Positions 45,109 to 57,900 of a DNA stretch of 64,000 nucleotides are shown here, piece by piece. The translations under genes and the position numbers were made by a program. Location: the NCBI GenBank assembly GCA_020081605.1, contig JAHREC010000013.1, positions 4,712,001-4,776,000 on the forward strand. Direction: 5' to 3'. This stretch comes from Albifimbria verrucaria. Taxonomy: Eukaryota; Ascomycota; Sordariomycetes; Hypocreales; Stachybotryaceae. Under the pieces are notes generated by a model. That model was not told the origin of the DNA, made no database searches, and saw only the letters and a program-made list of their open reading frames with translations. Within the stretch, counting starts at the first letter, position 1; the number at the start of each line of letters is the position of its first letter.

Positions 45109-45644
45109 GTTGAGAATTCTGCTCAAGGCTAAGGCCCGTCAAATAATGGGGATAACAAACTGGCGATATATCTCTTCACATTGCTGGTGCATGTCAAGCA
45201 ACGTTCAGAGGGTAGCTACGACGCGTTCAAAAGCAGCTCTAGATAAGATGTAGAAGTGGATTGTTAAAGGCACTCTGCTTACTCATCTTGTTGAGAACCA
45301 TCAACATCATGATCATGGTTACATTGGTTTCATCACACAGCATCACGGGCGAACAAGCATCAATTTGATCAAGGGAAATTGCGTAGGTGTATAAATTACA
45401 GCGACCTAGAAAGCATGGCAGAGCCAAAACGAAAATACGCCATGCCGATGCCAGTCTAACCCGCAAAGAGTAGCTGTTCCAGAGCACCACAAAAGGGGAT
45501 ATATCTGCCACAACTTCCCTCTTCTCAGCATCTTTTAATCTTCTTGCATTAACCAGTGGACACCGTGCCACGCCCGCCGATTAACAGATCTCTCCACCAC
45601 CGTCCCAACCTAACTAGAGTGTACAGGAAAGGAGGCAAAGGCGC
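45109..45644. other. Gap between ADP/ATP carrier (3' side) and mhf2 (5' side)
   Basis: Both flanking genes are on the minus strand. Holds the mhf2 promoter and the 3' region of the carrier gene. No gene seen. Confidence 0.6.
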
Positions 45645-47059
45645 TTAGCCAGAGCCACCCTTGAAGGCCTTTCCGAAGAGGAGGACCTGGAGCTGGTCGT
45701 AGATGGACAGGACACCAGCACCGGCAACACCACGGAGAATGTTGGCACCAGCACCGTTGAACAGGGCCTTGACACCGTTCTGGGCAATGATCTGGCGACC
45801 GGCATCGAAAGAGTTCTTGTACTTGACGGCCTCACCGGAGGTCATCATCATACGACGACGGATAGTGTCAAGAGGGTAGGCAGCGATACCGGCACCGGTG
45901 GTGACGACCCAACCCAGAGCGAAAGAGGCAAGGAAGTTGTTGGAAAGGCTACCAGTGAGGAGAACGGGCTTGATGGAGTCGTACATGCCGAAGTACAGAC
46001 CACGGTAGACGATGATACCAGCGACGGAGGGCATGAAACCACGGTAGAGACCGGCAACACCGTCAGAGGCGAGGGTCTTGCGGTAGACGTCAATGAGACC
46101 GTTGAACTGACGCTCACCACCCTTCTTGGCGCTCTTGGCATCGTTGGCCAGACGGGTACGGGCGTAGTCAAGGGAGTAGACGAAAAGCATGGAAGTGGCA
46201 CCAGCAGCCTGATTAAGAGTCAGTGAACTGCGACTGGACACGTGAGAGATGAATCAACTTACACCACCGGAGGCCAGGTTGCCGACCATCCACCAGGCGT
46301 AACCGTCACGGTCCTTCTTGAAACCGAACATCTTCTTGAACTTGTCACGGAAAGCGAAGTTCAGGGCCTGGGTAGGGAAGTATCGGATGACGTTGGCAGT
46401 GTTACCACGCCACAGGGCCATGAGACCCTCATCAGCGGCGGTACGCTTGAAGCAGTCACCAATGCCGGTGTAGCGACGGTCGAGACGACCGCTCTTGATC
46501 ATCTCATCCTGTTTGATGGCTTTGTCAGCGGCAGCTCTTTTGATCTGTGAAAACTTGATGACATACCTGGTTCTGGATGAGGAGCTTGACACGCTCAATG
46601 GGAGCGGCGGCGGTCTTCGAGACGGCGGCGGCAACACCACCCACTATAAAATGTAGTCAGTATCGTCGATCGGCGCGGTAATATCATCGAAAAGCAGGAT
46701 GCCTTGATGCTTGGAAGTGTTGGATGAGACATACTCAGGAAGTCGGCGACGAAGGGCTAGAAGAAAATTTTGTCAGCCAATTGTCCTCGTTGCGATCGAC
46801 GCGCGAGATTTTTCATCAGCCGCCGCATTGCGATGGAGCATCATCAACCAAAGCAAACGTCCAAACAGGTGCCCGGAGAACGCTAGATGTCCCCTCGAGA
46901 CCCAATTGATGAAGTCGTAAGATCCCATACAGGTAGTGCTCTCGTGACGGATGATGGATGATGACTTCTCGCATCGCAAACGCGGCATTTCACGGCCATG
47001 ATGAATTGGAGAAGCTGGCAACTTACCGGCATGCCCAGAACCTTCTGCTGTTCGGCCAT
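45645..47059 (-). CDS. aac: Mitochondrial ADP/ATP carrier (adenine nucleotide translocator)
   Basis: Inner-membrane exchanger of cytosolic ADP for matrix [22 protein letters not shown] leads into three mitochondrial-carrier repeats, each with a PxD/ExxK/R turn ([39 protein letters not shown]). The last contains the RRRMMM signature specific to this carrier. It ends GKAFKGGSG. Introns: 46757-47026, 46644-46734, 46509-46566, 46209-46262. Exon 2 (46735-46756) is only 22 bases. About 313 residues, full length, with no frame break despite the damage in neighbours. Confidence 0.96.
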
Positions 47060-50000
47060 CTTGAAACACGGTGCACTAGGCTTTCCCGGAGAGACAAGAA
47101 GAAAAAGTGAGGGAGATTGGAGATGGAAGAAGGAAAGGAAAAGGACACTTAGGGGTGGGAATCGAGCGAAATAAATTCTGCGGGAGAGCGAAAAAATTGG
47201 AAGGAGCTCAAGTTTTTCAAAGGCGAATCTTCCCGGGGGCCTGGCGCTAGCACTAAAAAGGAGGATTTGATTAGCGGACCCCAGCCTCGCTCACGCTTTT
47301 TCCCTCCAGCACCCCAAGCACCCGTCTCCCTCCTGCCGCGCACCAATGGGCACCCTGCAGCCCTCCCTGAAATCCACTGTGCTCTTCTTTTCCACGGCAA
47401 CACCACCGCTGCACCACACGCTAGCGCCCTCGGAGCCTCAGGCCAGCACGCTTTTCCTTCCAACCTTCTGCGCCTCGCTGCGTTGGCGCTCTGTTCAGGG
47501 AGGGTGTGTGTCTCGTCTCCTGTTACTTGGCACCCCACGACTTACCGGTTCAGCCCGATTGCACGGTTCATCTCAATTTTTCTCTCTGCCTATCTGGCTT
47601 CTGGCCTTGGGCTTTGTTAGCGGGCTGGCGCTGTCGCCTCAGGCATGTCGGCGACTCCTTGGAACTCGTTTGCCACCTGTCCGCCAACTGTGAGCGCAAT
47701 GACACACGCCTCTGTCACGGCTTTTCTTTTCAACGAAGCCACCGAAGCCGTGTCCCTGCCCGTAGCCCACATTCTCATAGTCTATCCCCCAGGTAAATGA
47801 ATCGCTACTGTATGGGGTACGCCTCTATTGATGTACCTATATCCAATACTCCGTGCTCCATACGTTAGTTTCCTCCTCGTCCTCAGGCATCAAATACACC
47901 CCTTCTTGCTTCGGAAAGGAGAGCGAACCACGACGAGGCTTACATAACTTAGGTAATCTCTCTGATCCTGGAGTCAGCCATCCATGCCATCCTGGTATAT
48001 TATTATCTTGCGCCGACTGGCATATACAAGTGGGTTTATAAAAAGTTTAAGTCCCGTAGTTACTATAGTTACCGTGTCATGAGAGAACATTTTATGTACC
48101 TCTATATACAGAATATTGTTACAACACTTGTGCTTTGCCTGCTGCCGTCTCCTACGTTCTCTACCCAAAGTCCACAAACAGCAGCGTTCCCTAACCGTCA
48201 ATACCCGTCCCAGAACTACCCGAGTACAGGCATCACCAGGTAAATACCGCCTACCCGTAACCAACCCGCTCCGCTCGACAAGTCTATATGGTCGGTCAAT
48301 TAGTGGAATTGGACGCTTCGTTGTCATCCCCGTCTCATTTCCTGTACCCGCTTGTTTGCCGAAGATATCGTGATCGTTTTTCACCGTCATTACGGTATTG
48401 GTTGACGATTCATGCCGAGGTACGGTGAAGTCATGGCTTCACGGGTTTTTTCCTCCTGTCAAACGCACCCTCTTGGCTATTACTGTTGCTGCATTCCTAT
48501 AGGACAATTGCTCCCAGGACCAGCTTCGTAGTGCCCGTCAGCAAGCATCTGCTTGCTTTCGCCTCACACCCCTTCTCCACTTGACCCTCAGGGAGCCGCG
48601 CTGCCAACTACGGTTCAGTGTTCCCGAACAGTATAAATCTGCTGCCATACTGTCCTTCCCCGTAGAGATCAAAGGGTACGCAAAAAGGAGAACTGTGAGC
48701 CATGATATCGGGTTGATACTTGGTATGTGAAGATTTTTCTTGGGAGGATCTCCAGATATTTTTGGCTCGAAAATGACACATACTGATTCATTGGCTTTAC
48801 GCGCGTTACTGTCGATTTCGAATTCACTTGCTAATGCTAATTTCCACGTAACATTCAGATGGTCGGTTCTACAGTTTCTTTTTGTTCTTCTCTTCCTTGC
48901 TTGCCACTCGCAACCTTACATGTGCCACCAGAGAGTCAGGGGTAGCTATCCGACCGAGTCAGCGGGTCCATCATCCAAGACTTTGTTTCACTCATTTTCT
49001 CATGAAATTGGATTGCCGTATCACAGGGCTTATTAAGTATCCCTCACAAGGTATGCGAGCCGAAGCTCCATGAGCTAGCCAGGTTGCCAGGTAGTTGTTA
49101 AGTTGATGAAGATCCGGATGCAAAGTGGAACATGCAATTTCGACTCTTGGATTCTTTATAAGCGTCTTGTTGTGACATAAGTTGCTCACCCCATCGACGT
49201 GGACAACGATTTATGACAGTGCCGTGAAGCAATGACGGACTGACGGGATGAGCCTGATGTTGGCAGACATCAACCGTTCGATGACTGAGCATCAAGTACT
49301 GTGACTCAGCCCAACAGTGCCTGGTTGTGTCTACGAAGCGCAGCCCTATCCATTATGACATTTGGGGATTTTTGCCGCTTCGACTCCAACACAATAAGTT
49401 GAACGGGAATATACATGTCTTAATAATCCTCAGTCAGGCATAGAGGCGCTGCAATAAATGATGGCCGATGCCATCTTCCATTGGATTACTCCACCTTTTC
49501 TCCCGTCGCCACCTGGAGTATTTATCGTGGACGAGGGCTAACCATTGTCCGTATTTCATTCGAGTTTCCTGATGTTTTATTTCAGATAATAATTTTCTTA
49601 TTTTAATCCTTCTCTTCTCGACGATCTTGATGGGACTTCCTCGAAGCGTTATGGGGCCTGCTTCTGAGAAACATGCGTAACAGGCTCGAGCAATTTTTTC
49701 GAAGTCAGACGCCACACAAATATTCGTGAGAAGCACTCGCCCTATCGGCGAAATGCCTTGCACCGATAGTTTAGGAATCCGAAGCGACATGAAAAGCTGT
49801 ATTTAAATTCGATGGCGAGTAAATCGTAACATATCATAGACCTGGGAGCAGAGCTAGAAGGTGCTGAGGCAGGCACACATGATTTATGGATAAGCAGCTC
49901 TACACATTCACATCGTGCAACAGTTACGAGAAGTAGTATTTGATCAAAGATTTTCATTTCCGTAACCGTTAGCTGAAGGGTTTTCCGGTCCCTGGGTATG

Positions 50001-50149
50001 CTATACCGAGCATGACATGCGTCCCAGCCAGGCTTTTCATGCCTCGCGCATCCTCCCACCCTATGACCGTTGTATCATATAGGTCATTTCCGACGCCAAA
50101 CTACCAGATTCAGGTCCTATCCTCCAATATAAAATTGACTTAAGCGCTG
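47060..50149. other. Gene-poor gap of 3.1 kb
   Basis: Contains the carrier promoter (47060-47300), a CT-rich stretch, then AT-richer DNA to 50149. Minus-strand frames at 49434-49790 (118 codons) and 49742-50059 (105 codons) overlap out of phase and have fairly protein-like composition. They could be one gene with a frame break, but I recognise no family in them, so they are not called. No repeats or RNA genes seen. Confidence 0.45.
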
Positions 50150-50563
50150 CTAACGTCGCGGGCTATTGAAGAGGTTAGTATCCGGGTGCACTTGGGTGCG
50201 AAGGCGAAGGGTGCCCATACTGTAAATCTTCATCTTGCTGTGGGTAACGACAGGCTTGATGATACCCTTCTCCTCGAGGTCGGCAATGCACTGGCGGGCC
50301 AGAGAGCCGTTGATCTTGAGACGGTCGACGAGGGTAGCGATGGTCACCAGGCGGTAGGACTGGACATCCTTGTACAGCTTCTCGGAAGTGTTCTTGTCGA
50401 GGATGACGGCGTGCTGGGCCTTGTCCTTGACCTTGCCCTTCGACCACTTCTTCTTTTGCTTCTTGCCTCCAGCAGCGGGCGCCTATTCACAAGGGCGGAA
50501 TATTAGCATCGTCGTTCGCATCTCCTTGCGCTCACTGCGCGGTGAGGACCATTTGCATACCAT
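50150..50563 (-). CDS. rps25: 40S ribosomal protein eS25 (RPS25)
   Basis: Component of the small ribosomal subunit near the E site. The first exon is only the ATG at 50561-50563, followed by an intron 50483-50560 (GTATGC to ATAG). The body reads APAAGGKKQKKKWSKGKVKD, NTSEKLYKDVQSYRLVTIAT, LVDRLKINGSLARQCIADLE and EKGIIKPVVTHSKMKIY, and ends NLFNSPRR. An intron directly after the start codon is a common ribosomal-protein layout in fungi. About 111 residues; no frame break. Divergent from rps5 over about 310 bp. Confidence 0.95.
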
Positions 50564-50873
50564 CTTGATTTATTATGCTTGTCGTTGATGGATGATGAAG
50601 TGGGAACTAGAATTTCGCGAAAGTCCAGCGGCTAAGTCGTCTGCACCTTCCCCGAATATTTGGGGTTCCTGCCCTAATCCTCACTTGCCCGACTTGCCCT
50701 GACCCACCCCTCTTGCCTTGTGATTCGCCCAATGCACACACCACCCGAATTTTCAAACCTCCAGGATCAAGGCGACCTTCAACTTCACGAAAAATCCCAT
50801 CTCGACATTCAACCACCACTACTAACGGCAGTCCCCGCCCAGCACACCGAACAGCACGACTGCAACAGCCAAA
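50564..50873. promoter_or_regulatory. Compact bidirectional promoter, rps25 and rps5
   Basis: Only 310 bp separate the start codons of two divergent ribosomal protein genes, so promoter elements must be shared or interleaved. It contains short CGAC/GACTTGCCC repeats near 50687-50700 and pyrimidine-rich leader DNA before 50874. Coordinated control is inference. Confidence 0.6.
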
Positions 50874-51671
50874 ATGTCTGACGGCGGCGAGATCGAGGTT
50901 GAGAACTCGGCCCTTGTCGAGCTTCTCCCCAAGGATGTTGTCAAGGAGGTCGGCAACGTTAAGCTGTTCAACAAGTGGGATTACGATGTTGAGGTCCGCG
51001 ACATCTCCCTGACGTACGTCGAACTCTGTCCCTGCCGCACTGGATTCGAGGAGGATTTTTCTGTTCTTTGGGCTGACGGGATTCATCAATAGTGACTACG
51101 TTTCTCTGCGAAACCCCGTCTACGTCTCCCACTCTGCTGGCCGATATGCCGTCAAGCGATTCCGCAAGGCCAACTGCCCCATCATTGAGCGTCTGACCAA
51201 CTCTCTCATGATGCACGGCCGCAACAACGGCAAGAAGCTCATGGCCGTCCGCATCGTCGCCCACGCTTTCGAGATCGTACGTCCGCCCACAGTAGCACCG
51301 CATGATCTGGTGCAGATGAATTTCTTCACAGTCACTGACACTTGTGCCCTTAGATCCACCTGATGACCGACCAGAACCCCATCCAGGTCGCCGTTGACGC
51401 CATTGTCAACTGCGGTCCCCGTGAAGACTCTACCCGAATTGGTTCCGCCGGTACCGTCCGCCGACAAGCCGTCGATGTTTCTCCTCTCCGCCGTGTCAAC
51501 CAGGCCATTGCCCTGCTGACCACTGGTGCCCGAGAGGCTGCCTTCCGCAACGTCAAGTCTATTGCTGAGTGCCTTGCTGAGGAGCTGATCAACGCCGCCA
51601 AGGGAAGCAGCAACTCTTACGCTATCAAGAAGAAGGACGAGCTGGAGCGTGTGGCCAAGAGCAACCGATAA
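50874..51671 (+). CDS. rps5: 40S ribosomal protein uS7 (RPS5)
   Basis: Small-subunit head protein near the mRNA exit channel. [20 protein letters not shown], then [10 protein letters not shown] joined to [58 protein letters not shown], then [38 protein letters not shown] and the C-terminal [18 protein letters not shown]. Introns 51014-51092 and 51277-51353. The full length of about 213 residues is intact, with no frame break. Confidence 0.97.
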
Positions 51672-52025
51672 ACGGTACGTCTGGCGTGGAGAATCGGTTT
51701 GGGAAGGGGTTGTGGCTTTGGCGTGGTTCTGGCATCTTTCAGAATTGCATTTTGCGTTCAGGTCTGGGAACGCGGATATGGATTGTCACAATATGCTCTA
51801 GAGGCTCAATAAAAGTCCGGGCTCTTGGGAGCAAATGAACAAGTTCTTCTAGCCAATTCCCCCTCGTCTCGAGTGATCTCATCCACCCTTGTCTGTCATT
51901 CCGGCCATGTGTCTATAGGCTTGCCGTGTCGTTGGGTATAGAGAAATGCGTTGCTAAAATCATGGAGCATGCCCTCTGGGCATACTCATTCAATCTTGTC
52001 CTACCATTTAATACCCCATTCGTAA
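51672..52025. other. Convergent gap: rps5 and GNAT gene
   Basis: Short tail-to-tail region, with a polyadenylation-like AATAAA at 51809-51814. Nothing else. Confidence 0.6.
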
Positions 52026-52841
52026 TTAAATTCGAATCGGCTTAGGACCGATTTCCAAACGCTGCCACATGCCAACATGAGGGATGCCTTCTTCCCACCA
52101 ATTGCCCATACCCTCGTCAACCTCGAAGCCCCATTTTGCCCAGACATCCTTTACTGCGGTTTGTGCGTGTGCACACCAACCCACCCACTTCGGAATATCT
52201 GTTTCGCTTGACGCACCGACCTGCTCAAGCCCCAACTCTCTGATGCTGGGATCAAAATATGATGGGTTCTGCCGTAGCCAGGCTAAAGCCGTATTGACGA
52301 GCAGCCGGGCGATGTTGTGCCCTCGGAACTCCTTCACGACTGCTAGCCGCCCAAACTTCACATAGGGCTCCTTGCCATCGTGGAATGTGGTCTGTCGATC
52401 TTTTCCGAAGCTAACCTCCGGAGCCCCATTCTCAGGCTCGATCTTATTCCCGTCAGCATCTGTGAGGACGTTGTTGTAGTAGTGAGCGCCAGCTTGTGGG
52501 TGAGGTTCGTGAGGGAATGGGACGACGCGGACAGTTCCTATCGGGGTTGATCGCGTGCTGCTCTTGCGTGGTTGTAGAACATTGCCCTCGTCGTCCCGCA
52601 CCTCAGGCTCTTCAGTCTGGTTGACGCTTGCGTACACCACCCAGTGACAGCTGCGCTCGTCGTCCATGTCAAATTCATTTTCCGCGGGGACGCCCTGCTC
52701 CTGGACGAAGACTTTGTTGCGAACCTCCATAGCGTCGAGGAAAGTCTGGGGCACAGATGACGGTTGTGCTTCAGAAGGAGCACCAACTTGATACCCCTCC
52801 AGCTTGCTAGGCTCGAGAAGGGTGACGAATGGTGTTCCCAT
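52026..52841 (-). CDS. GNAT-family N-acetyltransferase, substrate unknown
   Basis: Predicted acetyl-CoA-dependent acetyltransferase in a single exon. MGTPFVTLLEPSKLEGYQVG, then FLDAMEVRNKVFVQEQGVP and CHWVVYASV, GTVRVVPFPHEPHPQAGAHY, and the acetyl-CoA loop region VKFGRLAVVKEFRGHNIARL with RGHNIA matching the Q/RxxGxG/A theme. The C-terminal half has HAQTAVKDVWAKWGFEVDEG, typical of this fold, and ends RLEIGPKPIRI. Length is 271 residues. The order is like ElaA-type GNATs with a longer insert. The substrate cannot be told. No frame break. Confidence 0.82.
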   Translation of the reverse strand: MGTPFVTLLEPSKLEGYQVGAPSEAQPSSVPQTFLDAMEVRNKVFVQEQGVPAENEFDMDDERSCHWVVYASVNQTEEPEVRDDEGNVLQPRKSSTRSTPIGTVRVVPFPHEPHPQAGAHYYNNVLTDADGNKIEPENGAPEVSFGKDRQTTFHDGKEPYVKFGRLAVVKEFRGHNIARLLVNTALAWLRQNPSYFDPSIRELGLEQVGASSETDIPKWVGWCAHAQTAVKDVWAKWGFEVDEGMGNWWEEGIPHVGMWQRLEIGPKPIRI

Positions 52842-54983
52842 CTTGCCGTAGAAAAGTACTGGTGATCAATCAGACGCTATGAATTAACGTTAAGGCTGCG
52901 CGACGGATTCGTGAGACTCGCTGGCCTTGAATGTTTTTGTGTTCACTGCGTCTATCCAGAATGGTGAGGGTGTAGAGAATGAGTTGAGCCTGAATGGTGT
53001 GACTCGAGTTGGAGTGGCGGGGTGGTGATTTTGGGGTGATTGGGGTGGTCTCTCTGTTTCTGTCAGTTGACAGTAATTCAACAGGTCCTCGCTGGTGCTC
53101 TATTGCCACTGGGTAGGTATTGATTACGGCCACGGGTATTAATATGTATATCAGTGAAGCTCGTTACATGATGTGAGTTCTCCTCCCTGGGCTACGCCAC
53201 GTGCTGTTCCATGTGGTTGCCATATTGAGGACCTGGCACTAATGAGGAGCCAAGGAAGGAAAAAAAGAATAAGACCGCGAGCAGCAAAATAGTAGGATTA
53301 AAAATTAGCAAACATGCGAATTATATTCGGATAAAATACTAGTAAAATCAGAACAATTTCCTAATTAAATCCTTATATTTGTCTATTTATTTGCTACCAC
53401 TTATCGAATTGTCGAAGAATAACACTCATTTGAAAACCTGAGGCTTGGGTGCTTGCTGTCCTCATTTCGGGCAAGCAAGCTTTGGGTGGGTTCCTCCAGG
53501 CTTGGCAGATTCGATATAGGACGGGTGGGTGGGCTGGGCTATCAGGGTACAGGTATCCGCACGACCGAGATGGAAGCCCTGTTGATCTACTGGTTGTTTA
53601 GGGCCCAGTCGATACCAGCTACTACGAACAACAACAACAACAACAACAACAACGGGACGACGCTGGCCACTCTGGTATTTGTTCGGTTGTCTGTAGCGCC
53701 GTTTGCATTCGGTGTTTCTATCTCTGGGTAGCACGGGCAGTGTAAGTTGAAAGAAGGTTCGGTCAGAACTATACATGGCGGGGTAATGATGGGTTTTACA
53801 TTCCAACATCCAGTCCCACGGCGAAGATGTGGTTCAGCTCACGCCGAGAGAGGAGATTGTACTACAGTGCATTAGCAAGAGAACGTGTATAAACCACCGA
53901 CACTACGTAGAATACAAGGAAACAGGCGTGTGCATTGCTGTGTGCCTTCACCTGTTCACACCTGGAACATGCTGTTGCGACACGTGCAGCTGTCCAGGGT
54001 AACCACGACATTGAGCATACCACCTAAGTTACCTACTAACCCAGGTGCCTACTAACCCAAGCTACCTTACCTACCAACCGAGGTACCTATCAAGGCACAG
54101 CAAGTACATACTACTGGAGACCGCAACACTAATGCAGGCTCCTACAGCAGGATCCTTAAGCCTCTATTTCTTAAAACGCGAAAAGTGATTTGTCGTGCAG
54201 GTGGCTACGATGGCATAAGAGGCAGAAAGATAATTGGCCAGAGGTAGCGTATGAGGTAGCAGGCTGAGCCAAGGTTGAAGTGACGCGCCAGGTCCGTACC
54301 CGAAAGCGCGGGAGACAAGCCAGGATCAGGCAATCAGGGGCCCTGATCGCTCACTGAGGCCTGCGGGAGGCGCTAAAGTGGGCGCCCGTGCATTCCTCTG
54401 GCCCTCTGACTCCCCGATCGAATAGGGTTGATTGGCATCCTTACTGCCGGGGTCCTGACTCTATCTCGTCCCCTTGGCTGATCTTTTTTTGGCCAGCGAT
54501 ATCTCTGCGGGTGCGCACTCGAGCTCTTCTACGTCAGAGCCTGTCCACCAGAAGCAGCAGGCACGGGCGTCTTCTCTCGAGAACCGAGCCGAGCCCAGCT
54601 TAGCCTAGCACAGCACAGCATCCCTCCATCCCCGGGTCACCTACATACACCTACACCTTCACCTACACATCAGGGGGCACCGCGCATCGTCAACTACACC
54701 CTCCAGCAGCCAACCACCTCTCAACACTCGTCGGGGTCCGTTCCAGCACCTGCAATCCTCATCGTCGCGGCAATCCCATCGATGATCCGTCAATTGGCTC
54801 CTGCGGCTTGTATGGTACTCTAACTGGCGCAGCCACCTTGATGCATTCGTACAACTACCTTCAACAACCCACCCACCATCGCAGCCGAGCATCAAGCGAC
54901 CTCACCTAACGGTGGCCCTAGCAGCTCGCGCTCAACATTCGCGCCGACCACACCCTCCCAGTACGCGCGCACCCGGAGCTTCA
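52842..54983. promoter_or_regulatory. Gap upstream of the GNAT gene and of the DOCK gene
   Basis: Divergent 2.1 kb gap. Notable contents: an AT-rich block at about 53262-53420, an (AAC)9 microsatellite, and imperfect ACCTACTAACCCA/GGTACCTA repeats near 54025-54095. A CT- and CA-rich leader runs from 54600 to 54983. No gene supported. Confidence 0.5.
53627..53653 (+). repeat. (AAC)9 microsatellite
   Basis: Nine perfect AAC units in the gap between the GNAT and DOCK genes. Confidence 0.95.
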
Positions 54984-57900
54984 ATGCCCTGGCAGCCGCT
55001 CCTCGAATCGCCTTCGCCGTCGCGACCTATCCCTTCGCGGCCGCGAGCCCGGCCGACCTCCCCTCGAAATCGGCGATGAACTCTACGTGATCGAGGAAAC
55101 CTCGGATGGCAGCTGGCTTCGGGGCTACCTTGTCGCCCCGCCCAGCCTGCTCGCCGGCCTGACATCTGTAAAGGGCAGACCCTCGAGGCTCGCGTCTTTA
55201 GCGGTGTCTTCCCTCGCAGCTGCGTTGAGGTTAGGGAGATGCTGGGCGAGTCTGACGACACTGAAGATACCACATCCACGAGTGACGACGCGCCGCCTAC
55301 CAAGCCGAGACAAGGAAGCGATTCTGCCAAAAGTGGCATCACCAACGGTGTCGACGGCCATGCAAAGAGACACAAGGAGAAGACAGCTAGCCTAGTTCTC
55401 CCCAGGAAGCCATTCAAAGAGCTCTACAATGGCACGACCGGAAATTTGTCGATACCGGTTCATCGCGATCCGAATGCCCCTCGGCCCGCGGCGCCAGTGC
55501 CCATGCTTAAGATTGGTGACGAAACACCCACTTCAGCTGCCGAGCCTCTGGTTGATGAGATATCCTCCTGTCTAAGGGAATGGCATTCCAAAAATCTCCA
55601 CGAGTTGCTCCTGTCTCGTCAGTACTCGAAGTTGGATAAAATTTCGGAGCTCATTACCCGTCTTAACCACAGTCGCCAGCAGTTCCTCTACAATGTGCTT
55701 ACAGCCCGTGAATGCGAGCAACTTCGGGAGAAGACGGTATGGGACTTGGTCGCAACGAACAAACTCTGCGGGTGTGAAGTGATTGTGCGAGACCCCAAAG
55801 CCCGTGGTCGTGTCTTGACCGGTGATGACTCCGTTGTTGAAGTCACCAAGCTTCAGGCCCTCATGAGCCTCCTGAGCGAGCCGCCTCAACATACAGCAGA
55901 ACAAGCAAGTCTGCACCACCTCTTGGTCGAGGTCAAGGGATTCGCTGGCTCTTCTACCGAGAAGATGTCTTTGCTCGTATACCTTGTTAGCAAAACACCA
56001 GATGAAAAGCCAACCACCCTATCCGAAGCCTTTAACATTGACATTCCTTCAGGAGGTAGCATTGGGAGCCTCGCTCAGAACTCGCAGACAAAGACACTTT
56101 TTACCGATCTTTCGGCACAAGACGTTGGAGATGTGTCCTCGACCGAATCAGACCTCTACTTAGTCGTTAAAGTAATCGCCTCGCAGCAGGTCGTTGCTGA
56201 GGAGCCGACTCCCAGATCGAGCAACGGCGCCCCAGCTGTGCCGCCCAAGGAAAACCCGAAGCCCCCATCAGCTGGTGCAACAAAGGCTCTAGGAGAAGCT
56301 TGATGTGGGAAACAAGTCTTCCTGCTCCGCCTTCTCTAGGGTGCTCCAGTATCGGCAATGGGAACCGTCTCTGAGGTTGGAGAAAGGCCTTCGGCCCAGA
56401 TTACAACGGCCAACGATGGTCAACAAGCACCCTCCACACCGAGCTCGCGAACAAATGGCGCTGTTCCCGCATCTCAAATAGCGCAACGTGTTGTTGGGAT
56501 TGGTGCTTTGAGACTGAATGCTGCAGCGAAGCGCGGAGAGGGCCTCGAGCAAGTCATCAGTATCTGGTCACAGACTCCTAGATATGTCAATGATAAAGAC
56601 TCAAGAGAGGAGTGGGATCCTCTGATCAAGGAGTTGATGGACAGCTCAAGCGGCTTCTACGAGAAGTCGCGCAGGGAGAGCGACTCAATGTCCATGTCAA
56701 AGGTTTCAGCAGTCCGGATGCTGACATCCTCATCAAGTCTACACCGACAATGCTCTCAGGCGTCTCCAAGACCAACAGAATTGGTTTCGCAGGCGCCCCA
56801 ACAAGACCTCGATCTGATATTTACCTGACGCTTAACGGGGCCGCTCTTGGAAAGCAGAATCTTCTCTCAAAGTATGGCGGAAGCGCAATCAACGTGCCAG
56901 TGTCCCGCAAGGCGCCAATCTACAGGTCACGATTGAGGTACGAAAACCTTCTGGAGAGCGAATCGACAAATGCATCTTTGCGTCGGCAAACAGCGAGGCA
57001 ACCTCTACCTTCAAGTCCATAGCCGCGGACAGAGGCGAGCAGTGGCACCAGACTATCAGGCTTTGTGTACCGGAAAGCGAGGTTGCCAGCGCGCACGTGG
57101 TCATGTTCCTAGCTGACATGCCAAACCCTCCGTTCGCTGTCGCGCATCTGCCTCTTTGGGGCCAGGATGCTTTCCTTCGAGACAGGCAACACGGGCTCTT
57201 CCTGTACAAGATGGACGAGAACACGTCCACTGCTCAAGCTGGGCCGTCTGGCAAAGGCGGTTACATGTCCTTACCTTGGACTGCACCGGGAAAGAATGAA
57301 TATGCCTCCGACCTTGCCGGGGACTTGCAGTACTTCTGGTGGACACATACCTCTGCAGCACCAAATTTTCACAGGACCGGGTCATCCTAGGCCTTCAACG
57401 CTGGAAAGCATCTTCGCGAGATGGACTTTTGGACTTGTTAAAACAGCTGATGTTTGTCCCTGAAATCGAAGTCGTCAAAATCCTCAATGATGTCCTAGAC
57501 GCCCTTTTGGCATTCTTGTCGAACACAGTGGCAATGATGAGTGCGAAGATTTGGTATTCGCGGCCGTAGTCAGAGTCCTCGGCATTGTTCATGATCGACG
57601 GTTCAACCTTGGCCCCTGGTCGATCAATATGCCGAGCATCAGTTCAAGTATCCTTCAGCGACACCAGGACTGATTAGGTCCTTCAACAGACTGCTGGAGA
57701 ACCCTACGGACCCAGAAACAGCTAGGACTCTAAGGGCCACTTTCAAAGTGATGCGCCATATCTTGATGGTCATTGCTCGTGCCCATGAGCAGCAGAAGAT
57801 CAAGGAGGCAGAAATCGGAATCACGAAGTCCACTCATGGGTTTTCCCGCCAACTACGCACAATCTTCAAGGCCCTGGACCGGATGATGCGCAACTCTGCC

